A DNA stretch of 64,000 nucleotides from Bartonella sp. ML70XJBT.G (lineage in GTDB: Bacteria; Pseudomonadota; Alphaproteobacteria; Rhizobiales; Rhizobiaceae): NCBI RefSeq assembly GCF_028618575.1, contig NZ_JAQITA010000004.1, positions 1-64,000 on the forward strand, written 5' to 3'. A model generated the notes under the pieces. The model was not told the origin of the DNA and ran no database searches. It saw nothing but the letters and a program-made list of their open reading frames with translations. The position numbers and the translations under genes were made by a program. Of this stretch, positions 48,744-58,793 are shown one piece after another. The number at the start of each line of letters is the position of its first letter. Position 1 is the first letter of the stretch.

Positions 48744-49865
48744 CTAAACGCGAATGGGCATCAGCACATAAAGCGCATCTGAATCATCATTATCACGAAT
48801 CAGAGCTGGTGCTACAGCATCTGCCAACATAAAAACCATCTCATCACTGGAAAGCTGACCAGCAATGTCCAAAAGATAACGCGAATTAAATCCTATCTCA
48901 AGCGGATCAGATGTATAAGTTGCCGCTAATTGGTCTTCCGCACTACCTGAATCAGGATTATTAACGACAAGCTTTAATTGCCCATGCTCAATCGTTAATT
49001 TCACCGCACGTCCACGATCACTCGAAATCGTTGAAACACGATCAACCGCAGAAGAAAAATCCTGTTTGTTAACAATCAATTTTTTATCATTTCCAAGAGG
49101 GATAACACGTTGATAATCTGGAAATGTTCCATCAATTAATTTCGATGTAAAAACAACAGAACCTACAGAAAAACGAATTTTTGTTTCTGAGACTTCTACA
49201 GACACATCACCGTCAATTTCTTCTGAAAGAAGCTTTTGTAATTCTCCTACAGTTTTACGAGGAATAATGACACCTGGCATACCTTCAACTTCTAAAGGCG
49301 CTTCCATATCAACTTGTGCTAAACGATGACCATCGGTGGCAACTAAACGCAACTTCAAAATACCATCATTCACAACATGAAAATAAATCCCATTGAGATA
49401 ATAACGGGTTTCTTCCGTAGAAATAGCAAATTGCGTACAATCAAGTAAATGTTTCAAACCTGAGGCCGATAGAGAAAAGCGATAACCAAACTGACCTGGA
49501 AGAGACTCTGGAAAATCTATCTTCGGAAGACACTGAAGCTGAAAATGCGCACAACCCGAAACGACAGACATCGTGTTTGCCTGATTCTCATCAACGGACA
49601 AGACAATTTCACTCCCATCAGGAAGTTTTCGCACTATATCATATAACAAATATGCTGGTACAGTTATCGCTCCTGCTTGTTCAATATTGACTGTAAAAGA
49701 TTCCGTGACCTCTAAATCAAGATCCGTCGCTTTTAATTGCACACTTCCATTCTCTGCATCAATCAAAACATTTGATAAAATAGGAACGGTATTACGACGC
49801 TCTACCACACGGTGAACCCGACCAAGAGATTTAAGAAACTGACTGCGATCAACTATAATACGCAT
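48744..49865 (-). CDS. dnaN: DNA polymerase III beta subunit (sliding clamp)
   Basis: 373 residues, normal clamp length with three similar domains. N-terminus MRIIVDRSQFLKSLGRVHRV and RRNTVPILSNVLIDA are typical. The third domain ends in DALYVLMPIRV, the M-P-x-R ending conserved in clamps. ATG with GGAG upstream. Located 186 bases after dnaA and just before recF. It tethers the polymerase and is the target of clamp-binding peptides. Confidence 0.98.
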   Translation of the reverse strand: MRIIVDRSQFLKSLGRVHRVVERRNTVPILSNVLIDAENGSVQLKATDLDLEVTESFTVNIEQAGAITVPAYLLYDIVRKLPDGSEIVLSVDENQANTMSVVSGCAHFQLQCLPKIDFPESLPGQFGYRFSLSASGLKHLLDCTQFAISTEETRYYLNGIYFHVVNDGILKLRLVATDGHRLAQVDMEAPLEVEGMPGVIIPRKTVGELQKLLSEEIDGDVSVEVSETKIRFSVGSVVFTSKLIDGTFPDYQRVIPLGNDKKLIVNKQDFSSAVDRVSTISSDRGRAVKLTIEHGQLKLVVNNPDSGSAEDQLAATYTSDPLEIGFNSRYLLDIAGQLSSDEMVFMLADAVAPALIRDNDDSDALYVLMPIRV

Positions 49866-50051
49866 AAAATCTCCGTTACAATTTACTAAAAACTATAGAA
49901 ATTCTCTAGAAAACAACCCATTCCCTTAAGAATCATTTGCTGGATTTTATTCAACGTCTCTTAAAATGGCAAGTGACTCTTGTATAAGAAAAAAAGCTAG
50001 CTTACCTCCCCCCTGCACTCTTTCTTTCAAGATAAGGAAAGATTGGAAATA

Positions 50052-51617
50052 CTAAGCAGCCTGCTCTCCAATTAATCGCTTAAGCAACTCAAGCTCTTTG
50101 GCCAATGTCTGATCACCACAAACCAAGTCTTCAATTTTACGAACTGCGTGTAAAACTGTCGTATGATCACGACCACCAAAACGACGCCCAATTTCTGGCA
50201 ACGAGCGAGGCGTCAACATTTTTGCTAAATACATCGCAACTTGTCGCGGCTTGACAACTGTACGTGTCCGACGATTGGATAACAAATCCTGTTTAGACAC
50301 ATTATAATGACGTGCAACCGTACGCTGAATTTCTTCGATTCGAATGCGCTTAGGCTCACCAGAACGTGTCAAATGGCCTAACAATTCATCAATCCGCTCT
50401 AAGGATAAATCTGTTTCAAATGACTGGCGGAACAAGAGTTGATTAAATGCTCCCTCAATATCACGTCCTGATCCTAAAACTGTTCTTGCAATATATTCTA
50501 GAATATCATCAGAAATCGAAAGCGTACTATCATCTTGCTGTGCTACCTTCAATCGCTGTTGTAGCATACTCAAACGCATTTCATAATCTGGCGCCTCAAT
50601 TTCAAGGGCAACCCCTCCCTGAAGACGAGAGCGAACCCGAAGATCAAGCGATTCTAATTCTGCTGGTGGACGATCCGCAGCAACAACAACTTGTTTCGCA
50701 CTATCAAGCAACATATTCAGTAAATGACAAAACTCATGCTGAATCGACTTTCCTTGCAAAAATTGCATATCATCAATAATGAGAAGATCAATATCACGAA
50801 GCTGCTCTTTAAAGGAAAGAGCATCATTATCACGAATAGCCGTTGCAAAACGCCACATAAAATATTCAGCAGTCAAATAAATAACTCGTGCAGGCGTTAA
50901 ACGATTCAACGACGCTGCCGCAATAGCTTGAAGCAAATGCGTTTTCCCTAAACCAACAGATGCATGAACAAAAAGAGGATTAAATCTTAAAGCACTTTTA
51001 TGCCCTTCTGCAATCGAACGCGCTGCAGCTAAAGCAACACGATTAGAAGAACCCTCCACAAAACTTTCAAACGTATAGCGAGAATCAAGAGGTGAACCAA
51101 AAACACCTGCTTGAACACTCTTTACAGAATTCTCTGTGTAACTCTCAACAAAAGATGGAGTCGTTTGCTCTTCCAGAGCAACTGGAGCGGCACTTGTTTT
51201 ACAGACCACACCTCCAGAAACGCGTTTCATACCGCGAACAATAACTTCAACACGAAGAATCATCGGGTTCTCTTGTTTCCATAAATTTATCAAAAGAGAA
51301 CCATAGTGATTATTAATCCATGAACGTAAAAACGCTGTAGGAACAGAAAGTTTTACAAGATTACGGCTATATTCAGCAAGCTTTACACGACCAAACCAAC
51401 TCGTATAAGCCTCAATACCAACTTGTGCCTTTAATTGGGCCATCACACGTGCAAAAGCCGCAGCACCCTCTTCCTCTGAAATAATAGGAAACCCTCCAGA
51501 AACATTTCTACTCACCGCTCCACCATTATCCGTCATCTTGATTATTTTTTCTGCCGACAGGATATTCACCGTAACCCTTTTAAAGGAACTAGCTTTAGAG
51601 TTCAATTTATCCACCAT
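50052..51617 (-). CDS. dnaA: Chromosomal replication initiator DnaA
   Basis: 521 residues, ATG 51617 with AGGA upstream. Domain I spans about residues 52-115 ([14 protein letters not shown]) and a linker domain II follows. The AAA+ domain III has Walker [16 protein letters not shown] (residues 218-232; the common form begins GGVG) and Walker [14 protein letters not shown]. The DNA-binding domain IV ends with the DnaA signature [25 protein letters not shown]. Directly upstream lies an inverted pair of DnaA-box-like sequences. A TTATCCACC also spans the start region itself (51607-51615), so autoregulation is possible. Confidence 0.98.
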   Translation of the reverse strand: MVDKLNSKASSFKRVTVNILSAEKIIKMTDNGGAVSRNVSGGFPIISEEEGAAAFARVMAQLKAQVGIEAYTSWFGRVKLAEYSRNLVKLSVPTAFLRSWINNHYGSLLINLWKQENPMILRVEVIVRGMKRVSGGVVCKTSAAPVALEEQTTPSFVESYTENSVKSVQAGVFGSPLDSRYTFESFVEGSSNRVALAAARSIAEGHKSALRFNPLFVHASVGLGKTHLLQAIAAASLNRLTPARVIYLTAEYFMWRFATAIRDNDALSFKEQLRDIDLLIIDDMQFLQGKSIQHEFCHLLNMLLDSAKQVVVAADRPPAELESLDLRVRSRLQGGVALEIEAPDYEMRLSMLQQRLKVAQQDDSTLSISDDILEYIARTVLGSGRDIEGAFNQLLFRQSFETDLSLERIDELLGHLTRSGEPKRIRIEEIQRTVARHYNVSKQDLLSNRRTRTVVKPRQVAMYLAKMLTPRSLPEIGRRFGGRDHTTVLHAVRKIEDLVCGDQTLAKELELLKRLIGEQAA

Positions 51618-52263
51618 CTTTCATCCTGATAAAAATAAAAATTTTGTCTTGCCAAATCGCTAAAAATCAACATAGCAAAGGCAAAACGCCCTACCCCAAA
51701 TAAGATTACTTATCCCCCCCTTAGGATAGCTTCATTAAACCCCACCAATAAAGATGACCAATAAGATTTACTTGCACTCATGATATGAACCATTCTTCTA
51801 AAATGGATAACATACCAACAAAGAAACAAAAAACACCTTAGAAAAAATCTATCCAACATGAGAGTCCATGACAGCCTAAATTCAAGCATTTTAAACTCAT
51901 ACATACCGCAGGATAAAAACTGATGTGAACCCTGCCTGTTTTTCGTCTCCATGAGAAACATACAAAACAGCAGAGGTAAAATGCAAGAGGCCAAAATAAA
52001 AGCAAAACCTCCTATAAACCTGCTCATATAAATTAGAGATGGAGAAAATTATTGATTCAATTCATTTTTTTTCTCTAAATTTACCAATAATTAAAGAATC
52101 CCTCCGGATTAAAAAAAAAAAATAAAAATGCTTGACAAAAAAGACTCTGTAAAAATCCACAAAGCTTGTGGATAACCATACAAACTCTATGAATCTTCTC
52201 GTCTTTCTCATAGAAGAAAAAATCACTGATTCCCTCTCCTAAAAAGTGAAGGTTTTGGGAAAA
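51618..52263. other. dnaA upstream region
   Basis: About 650 AT-rich bases between dnaA and the rpsT terminator. It holds the DnaA-box pair at 52155-52175 and an A-rich run at 52109-52122. No gene. It could contain the dnaA promoter or an origin, but in Alphaproteobacteria the origin is often elsewhere, so location next to dnaA is weak evidence. Confidence 0.5.
52155..52175. promoter_or_regulatory. Inverted pair of DnaA-box-like sequences
   Basis: A perfect TGTGGATAA (52167-52175), the reverse complement of the consensus DnaA box TTATCCACA. It is paired with ATCCACA (52155-52161) in the opposite orientation, five bases apart. It sits about 540 bases upstream of dnaA and 150 downstream of rpsT. 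Confidence 0.65.
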
Positions 52264-52291
52264 TAAAAAAACCAGCACCTACAGATGCTGG
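52264..52291 (-). terminator. Rho-independent terminator of rpsT
   Basis: Stem CCAGCA/TGCTGG (52272-52277, 52286-52291) with an eight-base loop. On the minus strand it is followed by seven T residues (complement of 52265-52271). It lies 36 bases after the rpsT stop. Confidence 0.85.
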
Positions 52292-52326
52292 CCTGATTTT
52301 TAAATCTTTCATAAAATAGAAAAAGT

Positions 52327-52593
52327 TTAAACGTCCAAAGCTTTCAAGCGCTTAGCTAAACGCGAAACTTTTCGCGCAGCAGCATTTTTATGAAAAACGC
52401 CCTTGGAAACAGCACGCATAATTTCAGGTTCAAAATTCTTAAATGCTATTTCCGCAGATGCCTTATCACCACCAGCTACAGCATCATCAAACTTACGAAT
52501 AAAAGTACGAACGCGCGAACGACGTGCCCTATTAACCTGCGTGCGTGCCGCAACTTTGCGTACCGCTTTTCGAGCGGAAGGTGTATTCGCCAT
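52327..52593 (-). CDS. rpsT: 30S ribosomal protein S20
   Basis: 88 residues, Arg/Lys/Ala-rich, beginning [20 protein letters not shown], the S20 pattern, and ending [18 protein letters not shown]. Binds 16S rRNA early in 30S assembly. Upstream of dnaA on the same strand, the conserved Rhizobiales arrangement. Confidence 0.98.
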   Translation of the reverse strand: MANTPSARKAVRKVAARTQVNRARRSRVRTFIRKFDDAVAGGDKASAEIAFKNFEPEIMRAVSKGVFHKNAAARKVSRLAKRLKALDV

Positions 52594-52824
52594 AAATATA
52601 TCTTTCTTTCAACGCATTGGATATGGTTAGCCTCAATAATATCTCTACCAATCCAAATAAATCCAATTCAAGCAATACTATAAAGCTGCCAATAACTGAG
52701 CAGCTTATAACGCAATCCTTAAACCAACGTCAATCGATTTCTCACAGATTAAGTATAAAAAAGCAACCCCTAAACTTTTGAGACTTTCATCGTTTAAAGA
52801 CACTCCTAAATGCATAAATGCGGT

Positions 52825-55512
52825 TTAAACTGCCAAATGACGCAAAACATATTGCAAAATACCACCATGGTGCAAATAATCTAACTCATCTTCAGTATCA
52901 ACACGGCATAATAATGGAACAGTTTTTATCATTCCATCGGAAAAAGTGATGATGGCAACTGTTTTTTGACGAGGTTTTAAGTTATGAATCCCTTCAATGG
53001 TTACCTTTTCATCCCCTTTTAAACCCAAAGATCTCCAGCTCGTACCCTCTTCAAACACAAAGGGAACAATTCCCATACCAACAAGATTCGAACGATGAAT
53101 CCGCTCAAAAGATTGAGCGATCACTGCTTTTACACCAAGAAGGTTAGTTCCTTTGGCCGCCCAATCACGAGAAGACCCATTGCCGTATTCAATACCGGCA
53201 AATACAACCAACGGCACACCTTCTTGTTTATACGCCATAGCTGCATCATAAATTGCCTGCTCTGTTCCTGATGGATAATGGACTGTATAGCCTCCCTCAC
53301 GACCATTTTCTCCTAACATGAAGTTACGAATACGGATATTGGCAAAGGTTCCACGCATCATCACTTCATGATTCCCACGACGTGTTCCATATTGGTTAAA
53401 ATCAGCCACTTTAACCCCATGATCTATTAAATACTTTCCAGCAGGAGAATCCATCTTAATAGAACCAGCAGGAGAAATATGATCCGTTGTGATTTTATCA
53501 CCAAACAAACCTAAAATCCGTGCATCTTTAATATCTGGCAAGACATCAGGAGTCTTTTGCATCTCATCAAAATAAGGCGGATTACGCACATATGTTGACT
53601 GTTCATCCCAAGCATACGTCACCCCTGTTGGAACCTTAACCTTTCGCCAATTTTCATCTCCCTTAAAGACATCCGCATATTTCTGGGAAAAAATCTTACG
53701 CGTAACATTCTTTTCGATAAATTCTTGTATTTCTTGAGAGGTTGGCCAAATATCTCTCAAATAGACTGGTTGTCCATCTGAACCTATTCCTAAAGGCTCT
53801 TTGGTTAAATCTTTACGCACTGTCCCAACCAAAGCATGTGCAACAACTAATGGTGGTGAAGCTAAATAATTTGCTTGCACATCAGGTGATACACGCCCTT
53901 CAAAATTACGATTTCCTGAAAGAACTGCAGCGGCAATGAGACCATAATGATTAATCGTTTTAGAAATAGCAGGATACAAAGGACCAGAATTGCCAATACA
54001 GGTTGTGCATCCAAATCCGACTAAATTAAACCCTAGTGCATCCAAATCTTTTTGCAATCCTGAGTTGCAAAGATAAGCTTCAACAACTTGTGAACCAGGC
54101 GCAAGAGATGTTTTAACCCATGGTTTGCTTTTGAGACCTTTCGCTACAGCATTACGTGCTAAAAGACCAGCAGCAATAAGAACGCTTGGATTCGATGTAT
54201 TCGTGCAAGAAGTAATGGCAGCAATTACCACATCGCCATGACTAAGTGTGTATTCCTCACCTTCAACCGGATAACGACCATCTTGCTCAGAAGTCTTCTT
54301 ATAATCCTCGGCTAATGCTTGTTCAAAACCTTGCCCAACACTTTCCAATGCAATACGCCCTTCAGGACGCTTAGGACCGGCCATAGAAGGCACAACATTT
54401 TCCATATCTAATTCTATTGTATCACTAAAAGTAGGATCGATTACAGCTTCATCATGCCACATCCCTTGCGCTTTGGAATAAGCTTCCACTAACGCTATCC
54501 GATTCTCATCACGCCCTGTCATATGGAGATAGCGTATTGTTTCCTTATCAATGGGGAAAAAGCCACAGGTTGCTCCATATTCGGGAGCCATATTTGCAAT
54601 TGTTGCTCGATCAGCAAGCGTCATATGTTCTAGACCAGGGCCAAAAAACTCAACAAATTTACCAACAACACCCTTCTTGCGTAGAATTTGTGTTACCATC
54701 AACACTAAATCAGTCGCTGTGACACCTTCTTTAAGTTTACCTGTGAGACGGAAGCCTATCACTTCAGGCAATAACATAGAAACGGGCTGACCTAACATTG
54801 CCGCTTCAGCTTCAATACCACCAACGCCCCAACCTAAAACACCCAAACCATTCACCATAGTCGTATGCGAATCAGTTCCCACACAGGTATCAGGATAAAC
54901 CGTCTGATGTGGCTCTTCACCCTTCAACCACACGCATTGCGCTAAATATTCTAGGTTTACCTGATGACAGATCCCTGTTCCTGGAGGAACAACGCGAAAA
55001 TTTTGAAATGCTTGCTGCCCCCATTTTAGGAAACGATAGCGCTCACCATTGCGTTCATATTCATGCTCAACATTTTCTTTGAAAGCCATGGGATTGCCAA
55101 AGTCATCAACGATAATAGAGTGATCAATGATAAGATCAACAGGAATAAGAGGATTGATTTTTTCCGCATTCCCCCCCAGTTTAACCATAGCATCACGCAT
55201 CGCAGAAAGGTCAACAACCGCAGGAACACCTGTAAAATCTTGCATAAGAACGCGTGCAGGGCGATAGGCGATTTCTGCTCCAGCACTGCCCTTATCGTTT
55301 AACCATTTAGCAACGTTTAAGATATCTTCTTTCTTAACCGTGCGCCCATCTTCAAACCGTAATAAATTTTCAAGAATGACTTTCATCGAAAATGGTAAGC
55401 GAGAAATACCATTAAGTCCATTTTTCTCGGCTTCGATTAGGCTATAATAAGTATATTCCTTGCCACAAACATTCAAAATTCTACGACAATTAAAGCTATC
55501 AATTTGAGTCAC
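52825..55512 (-). CDS. acn: Aconitate hydratase A
   Basis: 895 residues, AcnA/IRP-type length, from a GTG at 55512. TCA cycle enzyme converting citrate to isocitrate with a [4Fe-4S] cluster. Cluster cysteines are in AAITSCTNTSNP and GFGCTTCIGNSGPL. The swivel domain near the C-terminus has FAGIEYGNGSSRDWAAKG. Substrate-binding GTDSHTTMVNGLGVLGWGVGG is present. Divergent from the ccm operon. The 298-base gap holds two iron-control-element-like palindromes, so iron-dependent control is possible. Confidence 0.97.
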   Translation of the reverse strand: MTQIDSFNCRRILNVCGKEYTYYSLIEAEKNGLNGISRLPFSMKVILENLLRFEDGRTVKKEDILNVAKWLNDKGSAGAEIAYRPARVLMQDFTGVPAVVDLSAMRDAMVKLGGNAEKINPLIPVDLIIDHSIIVDDFGNPMAFKENVEHEYERNGERYRFLKWGQQAFQNFRVVPPGTGICHQVNLEYLAQCVWLKGEEPHQTVYPDTCVGTDSHTTMVNGLGVLGWGVGGIEAEAAMLGQPVSMLLPEVIGFRLTGKLKEGVTATDLVLMVTQILRKKGVVGKFVEFFGPGLEHMTLADRATIANMAPEYGATCGFFPIDKETIRYLHMTGRDENRIALVEAYSKAQGMWHDEAVIDPTFSDTIELDMENVVPSMAGPKRPEGRIALESVGQGFEQALAEDYKKTSEQDGRYPVEGEEYTLSHGDVVIAAITSCTNTSNPSVLIAAGLLARNAVAKGLKSKPWVKTSLAPGSQVVEAYLCNSGLQKDLDALGFNLVGFGCTTCIGNSGPLYPAISKTINHYGLIAAAVLSGNRNFEGRVSPDVQANYLASPPLVVAHALVGTVRKDLTKEPLGIGSDGQPVYLRDIWPTSQEIQEFIEKNVTRKIFSQKYADVFKGDENWRKVKVPTGVTYAWDEQSTYVRNPPYFDEMQKTPDVLPDIKDARILGLFGDKITTDHISPAGSIKMDSPAGKYLIDHGVKVADFNQYGTRRGNHEVMMRGTFANIRIRNFMLGENGREGGYTVHYPSGTEQAIYDAAMAYKQEGVPLVVFAGIEYGNGSSRDWAAKGTNLLGVKAVIAQSFERIHRSNLVGMGIVPFVFEEGTSWRSLGLKGDEKVTIEGIHNLKPRQKTVAIITFSDGMIKTVPLLCRVDTEDELDYLHHGGILQYVLRHLAV

Positions 55513-55810
55513 GACTGTCCACCCTCATACTACAAACCATCTAATTTTCCGGAACAAACAACACAAACTACGAGTCAAGGTCGCAGCTTGAGTGCAGACG
55601 CAATAACTTCCCCCTTCCATTTCCTCCTCTACCTTTTCATCAGCAAATTCAGAAATCGACACCAAAAACCATTCTCCACCAGATCTTGATGTAATACATA
55701 TCTTATAGAACTATTTCTAGAACTATTCTAGGTACAATTACAGAAAAAACGTGTTTTTTATCTTATAATGCAATAAAGATTATAGAAATAAAAGAAAAAT
55801 AGGTAAATAC
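55513..55810. other. acn-ccmA divergent promoter region
   Basis: 298 bases between two divergent start codons, so promoters for both must lie here. A TATAAT at 55764-55769 is a plausible -10 for ccmA; its -35 is not obvious. The iron-control-element-like palindromes are just upstream of it. Confidence 0.5.
55706..55730. promoter_or_regulatory. Two overlapping iron-control-element-like palindromes
   Basis: TAGAACTATTCTA (55718-55730) is exactly TAGAA-N3-TTCTA, the core of the rhizobial ICE motif bound by Irr. A second, TAGAA-N4-TTCTA (55706-55719), overlaps it. They lie 81-105 bases upstream of ccmA and about 195-220 upstream of acn. Binding is inferred. Confidence 0.55.
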
Positions 55811-56431
55811 ATGGTGCTCTCGGGCGTAAATTTAGCAGCTCACAGAAACGAAGAAATTTTATTCCAAGGTCTTTCTTTTTGTTTACTCCCACAGCAACTT
55901 ATGACCATCACAGGTCCAAATGGTATCGGTAAATCTACATTACTACGAATCATTGTTGGTCTTCTTAAAGCCACTGAAGGCAATATCATCCTTAAAGACC
56001 AAGAACAAACATATCCGGTAGCAACTGCATGCCATTATCTTGCCCCCCAAAATGCTATGAAACCTTTTTTATCTGTTATTGATAATCTACAATTTTGGTC
56101 AGCATTTTATGGACAATATCTACGCTCTCCCCATGAAGCCCTTGCCGATATTGGTCTTTCTGAGCTTGAACACTTACCCTTTCATGTCTTGTCAACTGGG
56201 CAAAAAAGACGCGTAGCCATTGCCCGTCTTTTGCTCTCTTATCGTCCTATTTGGATTTTAGATGAACCAATATCGGGCATCGATAGCTATGCGCAAACTC
56301 TTCTTTCTCATATTTTTCAACATCATCTAAACCAAGGTGGTATGATTATTGCTGCAACCCATCATCCCCTCGGTATTCCAGAAAATCATAATATTGCTTT
56401 GGAAAAATTCCTATCTCTCCAAGAAAGATAA
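55811..56431 (+). CDS. ccmA: Heme exporter ATP-binding protein CcmA
   Basis: 206 residues. ABC ATPase of the CcmABCD complex that releases heme-loaded CcmE for cytochrome c maturation. Walker A ITGPNGIGKSTLL is at residues 33-45, the signature LSTGQKRRVAIARLLL near 133-148, and Walker B PIWILDEPISGID near 155-165. The signature has Thr where LSxGQ usually has Ala or Gly. First gene of ccmABCDG; ccmB starts three bases after its stop. Confidence 0.96.
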   Translation: MVLSGVNLAAHRNEEILFQGLSFCLLPQQLMTITGPNGIGKSTLLRIIVGLLKATEGNIILKDQEQTYPVATACHYLAPQNAMKPFLSVIDNLQFWSAFYGQYLRSPHEALADIGLSELEHLPFHVLSTGQKRRVAIARLLLSYRPIWILDEPISGIDSYAQTLLSHIFQHHLNQGGMIIAATHHPLGIPENHNIALEKFLSLQER

Positions 56432-56434
56432 AGA

Positions 56435-57103
56435 ATGAAAGCACTGTTTTGGCGTGATCTTAAATTAACTCTAGCACCACAAGCCTCTTCGTTAAAAGGG
56501 CTGTTGTTTTTCATCGCCGTTATTATGATAACCCCTTTTGCCATTGGGCCAGAGCCTAAAGTCCTTGCACAAATAGGCCCTGGCATATTATGGTTTGGAG
56601 CCCTTCTTGCAGGACTCCTCAATCTTAATAAACTTTTTCAAACCGATCATGATGATGGCAGTCTTGATCAATTCATTCTTTCTGGACAAAGACAAAGTTT
56701 TACTCTGATTGTATTTATTAAATGCCTCGCTCATTGGGCAGGAACAATGCTCCCTCTTATTTTTGCTACGCCGATTTTAGCATTCATGCTCCATCTCGAT
56801 GCAGTAACAACTTTTACAACAACACTCACCCTCTTATGTGGAACACCTGCTATTATTTTCATTGGCGCTATAGGAGCTGCCCTCGCAACCTCATTGTTAC
56901 ATAGCACTCTCCTCGTCTTTATTATTATCTTACCATGGATCATTCCTATCATGATTTTTGGCGTTTCAGCCGCTACAGCCCCAACAAATCCAAGTGTCTC
57001 TTTTCTGAGTTCCCTGACTCTTCTTATCGCTTTCTCACTTCTTTTGAGTCTTTTTAGTTCCTTTGTTGCTGCTATAACGCTCAAGCTTTTAGCAGAAGAG
57101 TAA
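56435..57103 (+). CDS. ccmB: Heme exporter membrane protein CcmB
   Basis: 222 residues with six hydrophobic segments (LLFFIAVIMITPFAIGP, GILWFGALLAGLLNL and others). N-terminal FWRDLKLTLAP and DHDDGSLDQFILSGQ match the CcmB family. Partner of CcmA and CcmC in the inner membrane. Follows ccmA by three bases. Confidence 0.95.
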   Translation: MKALFWRDLKLTLAPQASSLKGLLFFIAVIMITPFAIGPEPKVLAQIGPGILWFGALLAGLLNLNKLFQTDHDDGSLDQFILSGQRQSFTLIVFIKCLAHWAGTMLPLIFATPILAFMLHLDAVTTFTTTLTLLCGTPAIIFIGAIGAALATSLLHSTLLVFIIILPWIIPIMIFGVSAATAPTNPSVSFLSSLTLLIAFSLLLSLFSSFVAAITLKLLAEE

Positions 57104-57146
57104 AAGAGGATTGCCGCACAGCAAAACTCTGCCTATTATAAATTTC

Positions 57147-57902
57147 ATGAATAAAATATCTCACAGACATAAAATGGGTACGCTCCCAGTAAGTTTAACT
57201 CGTTTTATGAAAATAAGTCGTGTTGTGTTACCTTGGTTAACAAGTATGACATTGGGCCTTCTTATCCTAGGGCTTATTTTGATTATCTATTCTCCTGATG
57301 ACTATCAACAAGGCATCACTGTCAAGATTATGTATCTTCACGTACCATTCGCGTGGCTCTCTACATTTTGTTATATCATCATAAGTGCAGCTGCTTTAGG
57401 GAGTTTGATCTGGAGATATCATCTTGCTGATATAGCACTTAAATGTGGTGCACCTATTGGAGCAATCTTTACAGCCTTAGCTCTGATAACAGGCGCGCTT
57501 TGGGGGCGCCCTACATGGGGAACATGGTGGGTATGGGATGCACGACTCACATCTGTTTTGATCTTATTTTTTATCTACCTTGCTATTGTCATGCTTGCTC
57601 GTGCTTTTTATAATCAAGAAAAAGCTGCACGCGCAACAGCCATTCTTACCCTCGTTGGACTTGTCAATATCCCTATTATCAAATTTTCCGTTAATTGGTG
57701 GAACACACTCCATCAATCGTCATCGCTCTTACGTTCAGGAGGGCCAACTATCGAACGTGCTATGTTATGGCCCCTTATCACAATGATCTTTTGTTTGAGC
57801 TTTCTGTTTATTTTGCTCTATTTGATGGCTATACGCAACGAAATCAATAGCCGTCATATCCAGATACTTCAGAAGAAAAAAGCCCGTCATGCACAATATT
57901 AG
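57147..57902 (+). CDS. ccmC: Heme exporter membrane protein CcmC
   Basis: 251 residues from the ATG at 57147; starts at TTG 57111 or ATG 57174 are possible and none has a strong ribosome site. The tryptophan-rich heme-handling segment WGRPTWGTWWVWDARLTS, with flanking conserved His (MYLHVPFAW and VNWWNTLHQ), is diagnostic. CcmC loads heme onto CcmE in the periplasm. Six membrane helices fit the hydrophobic pattern. Follows ccmB in the operon. Confidence 0.95.
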   Translation: MNKISHRHKMGTLPVSLTRFMKISRVVLPWLTSMTLGLLILGLILIIYSPDDYQQGITVKIMYLHVPFAWLSTFCYIIISAAALGSLIWRYHLADIALKCGAPIGAIFTALALITGALWGRPTWGTWWVWDARLTSVLILFFIYLAIVMLARAFYNQEKAARATAILTLVGLVNIPIIKFSVNWWNTLHQSSSLLRSGGPTIERAMLWPLITMIFCLSFLFILLYLMAIRNEINSRHIQILQKKKARHAQY

Positions 57903-57913
57903 GAATTTTCATC

Positions 57914-58165
57914 ATGCTTGATCTCAATAGCAGTCATAGCGGACTTTTAGGAAATCTCTCTCAGCAAATTGACTTGTTTCTTGGTACTCTTCACCACAAG
58001 CAAATTGTTATTTTGAGTTACATGCTTTCCGCAATCTTCCTTCTGTGCCTTATGGGTCATATCCTTTGCAAAGCTATCTATCAAAAAAAAATCCTACAAC
58101 AGTTGAACAAAAAAGAGGTGTTTTGGAAAGAAAAGCATCATGAAAAATATCCTTCAAAAAATTAA
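57914..58165 (+). CDS. ccmD: Heme exporter protein CcmD
   Basis: 83 residues, somewhat longer than the usual 50-70. One membrane helix at about residues 33-56 (VILSYMLSAIFLLCLMGHIL), then a Lys-rich cytoplasmic tail. CcmD holds CcmE to CcmC. Recognised mainly by position, size and topology, 11 bases after ccmC. Its 3' end overlaps ccmG by 26 bases. Confidence 0.82.
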   Translation: MLDLNSSHSGLLGNLSQQIDLFLGTLHHKQIVILSYMLSAIFLLCLMGHILCKAIYQKKILQQLNKKEVFWKEKHHEKYPSKN

Positions 58166-58793
58166 AAAAAACACATTCTTATCTATCGTGTTTGGTCTTT
58201 TTGGACCATTTATGTTTTTTTCTCTTCTCACTGTGGTTTTCTTCTCTCTTATAGGGAGAAAATACCCCAATGATACTTCTCTTCTGCCAAACAGCTTTGT
58301 TGAAAAATCAGCTCCCCAAATAAGTCTTCCCCTTCTTGGCAATGAAAAGCATCTTCTCCATTCAGATCAATTGAAAGGACGTATAACATTAATCAATTTT
58401 TGGGGATCTTGGTGCTCATCCTGTCGTAAAGAACATCCGTTTTTGATGAAGATTGCACAAGATAAACGTTTTGATCTTATTGGTATTAATTATAAAGACA
58501 ATAAAGAAAACGCTCAACGCTTTCTGAATCGTTTTGGGAACCCTTTTAAAGTGATTGGCTTTGATGCTTCAGGATATACAGCCATTAATTGGGGAATATA
58601 TGGAGCGCCAGAAACCTTTCTTTTAAATAAAGAGCGCATTATTATTGCTAAACATGTTGGTCCCTTAACATGGCAAATTTACCAAAACAAAATCCTACCA
58701 AAAATTGAAAAGGCTATCATGCAAGAAGAGATATCCAACAACAATGCATTGATGCATAAAGATAATGCGTTATTTTCTCATATTGAAGAATGA
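58140..58793 (+). CDS. ccmG: Thiol:disulfide interchange protein CcmG/DsbE
   Basis: 217 residues. Membrane-anchored periplasmic thioredoxin that reduces apocytochrome c before heme attachment. N-terminal helix (TFLSIVFGLFGPFMFF and more), then LINFWGSWCSSCRKEHPFL with Cys92 and Cys95. Later YGAPETFLLN holds the cis-Pro of the fold. The active site WCSSC differs from the more usual WCxPC. Last gene of the local cluster; ccmE, ccmF and ccmH are not in the window. Confidence 0.94.
   Translation: MKNILQKIKKNTFLSIVFGLFGPFMFFSLLTVVFFSLIGRKYPNDTSLLPNSFVEKSAPQISLPLLGNEKHLLHSDQLKGRITLINFWGSWCSSCRKEHPFLMKIAQDKRFDLIGINYKDNKENAQRFLNRFGNPFKVIGFDASGYTAINWGIYGAPETFLLNKERIIIAKHVGPLTWQIYQNKILPKIEKAIMQEEISNNNALMHKDNALFSHIEE

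Noticed and set aside
51710..52278. Minus-strand hydrophobic frames between dnaA and rpsT
   Set aside because: Phe/Leu-rich products typical of AT-rich non-coding DNA; they also overlap the DnaA-box region.
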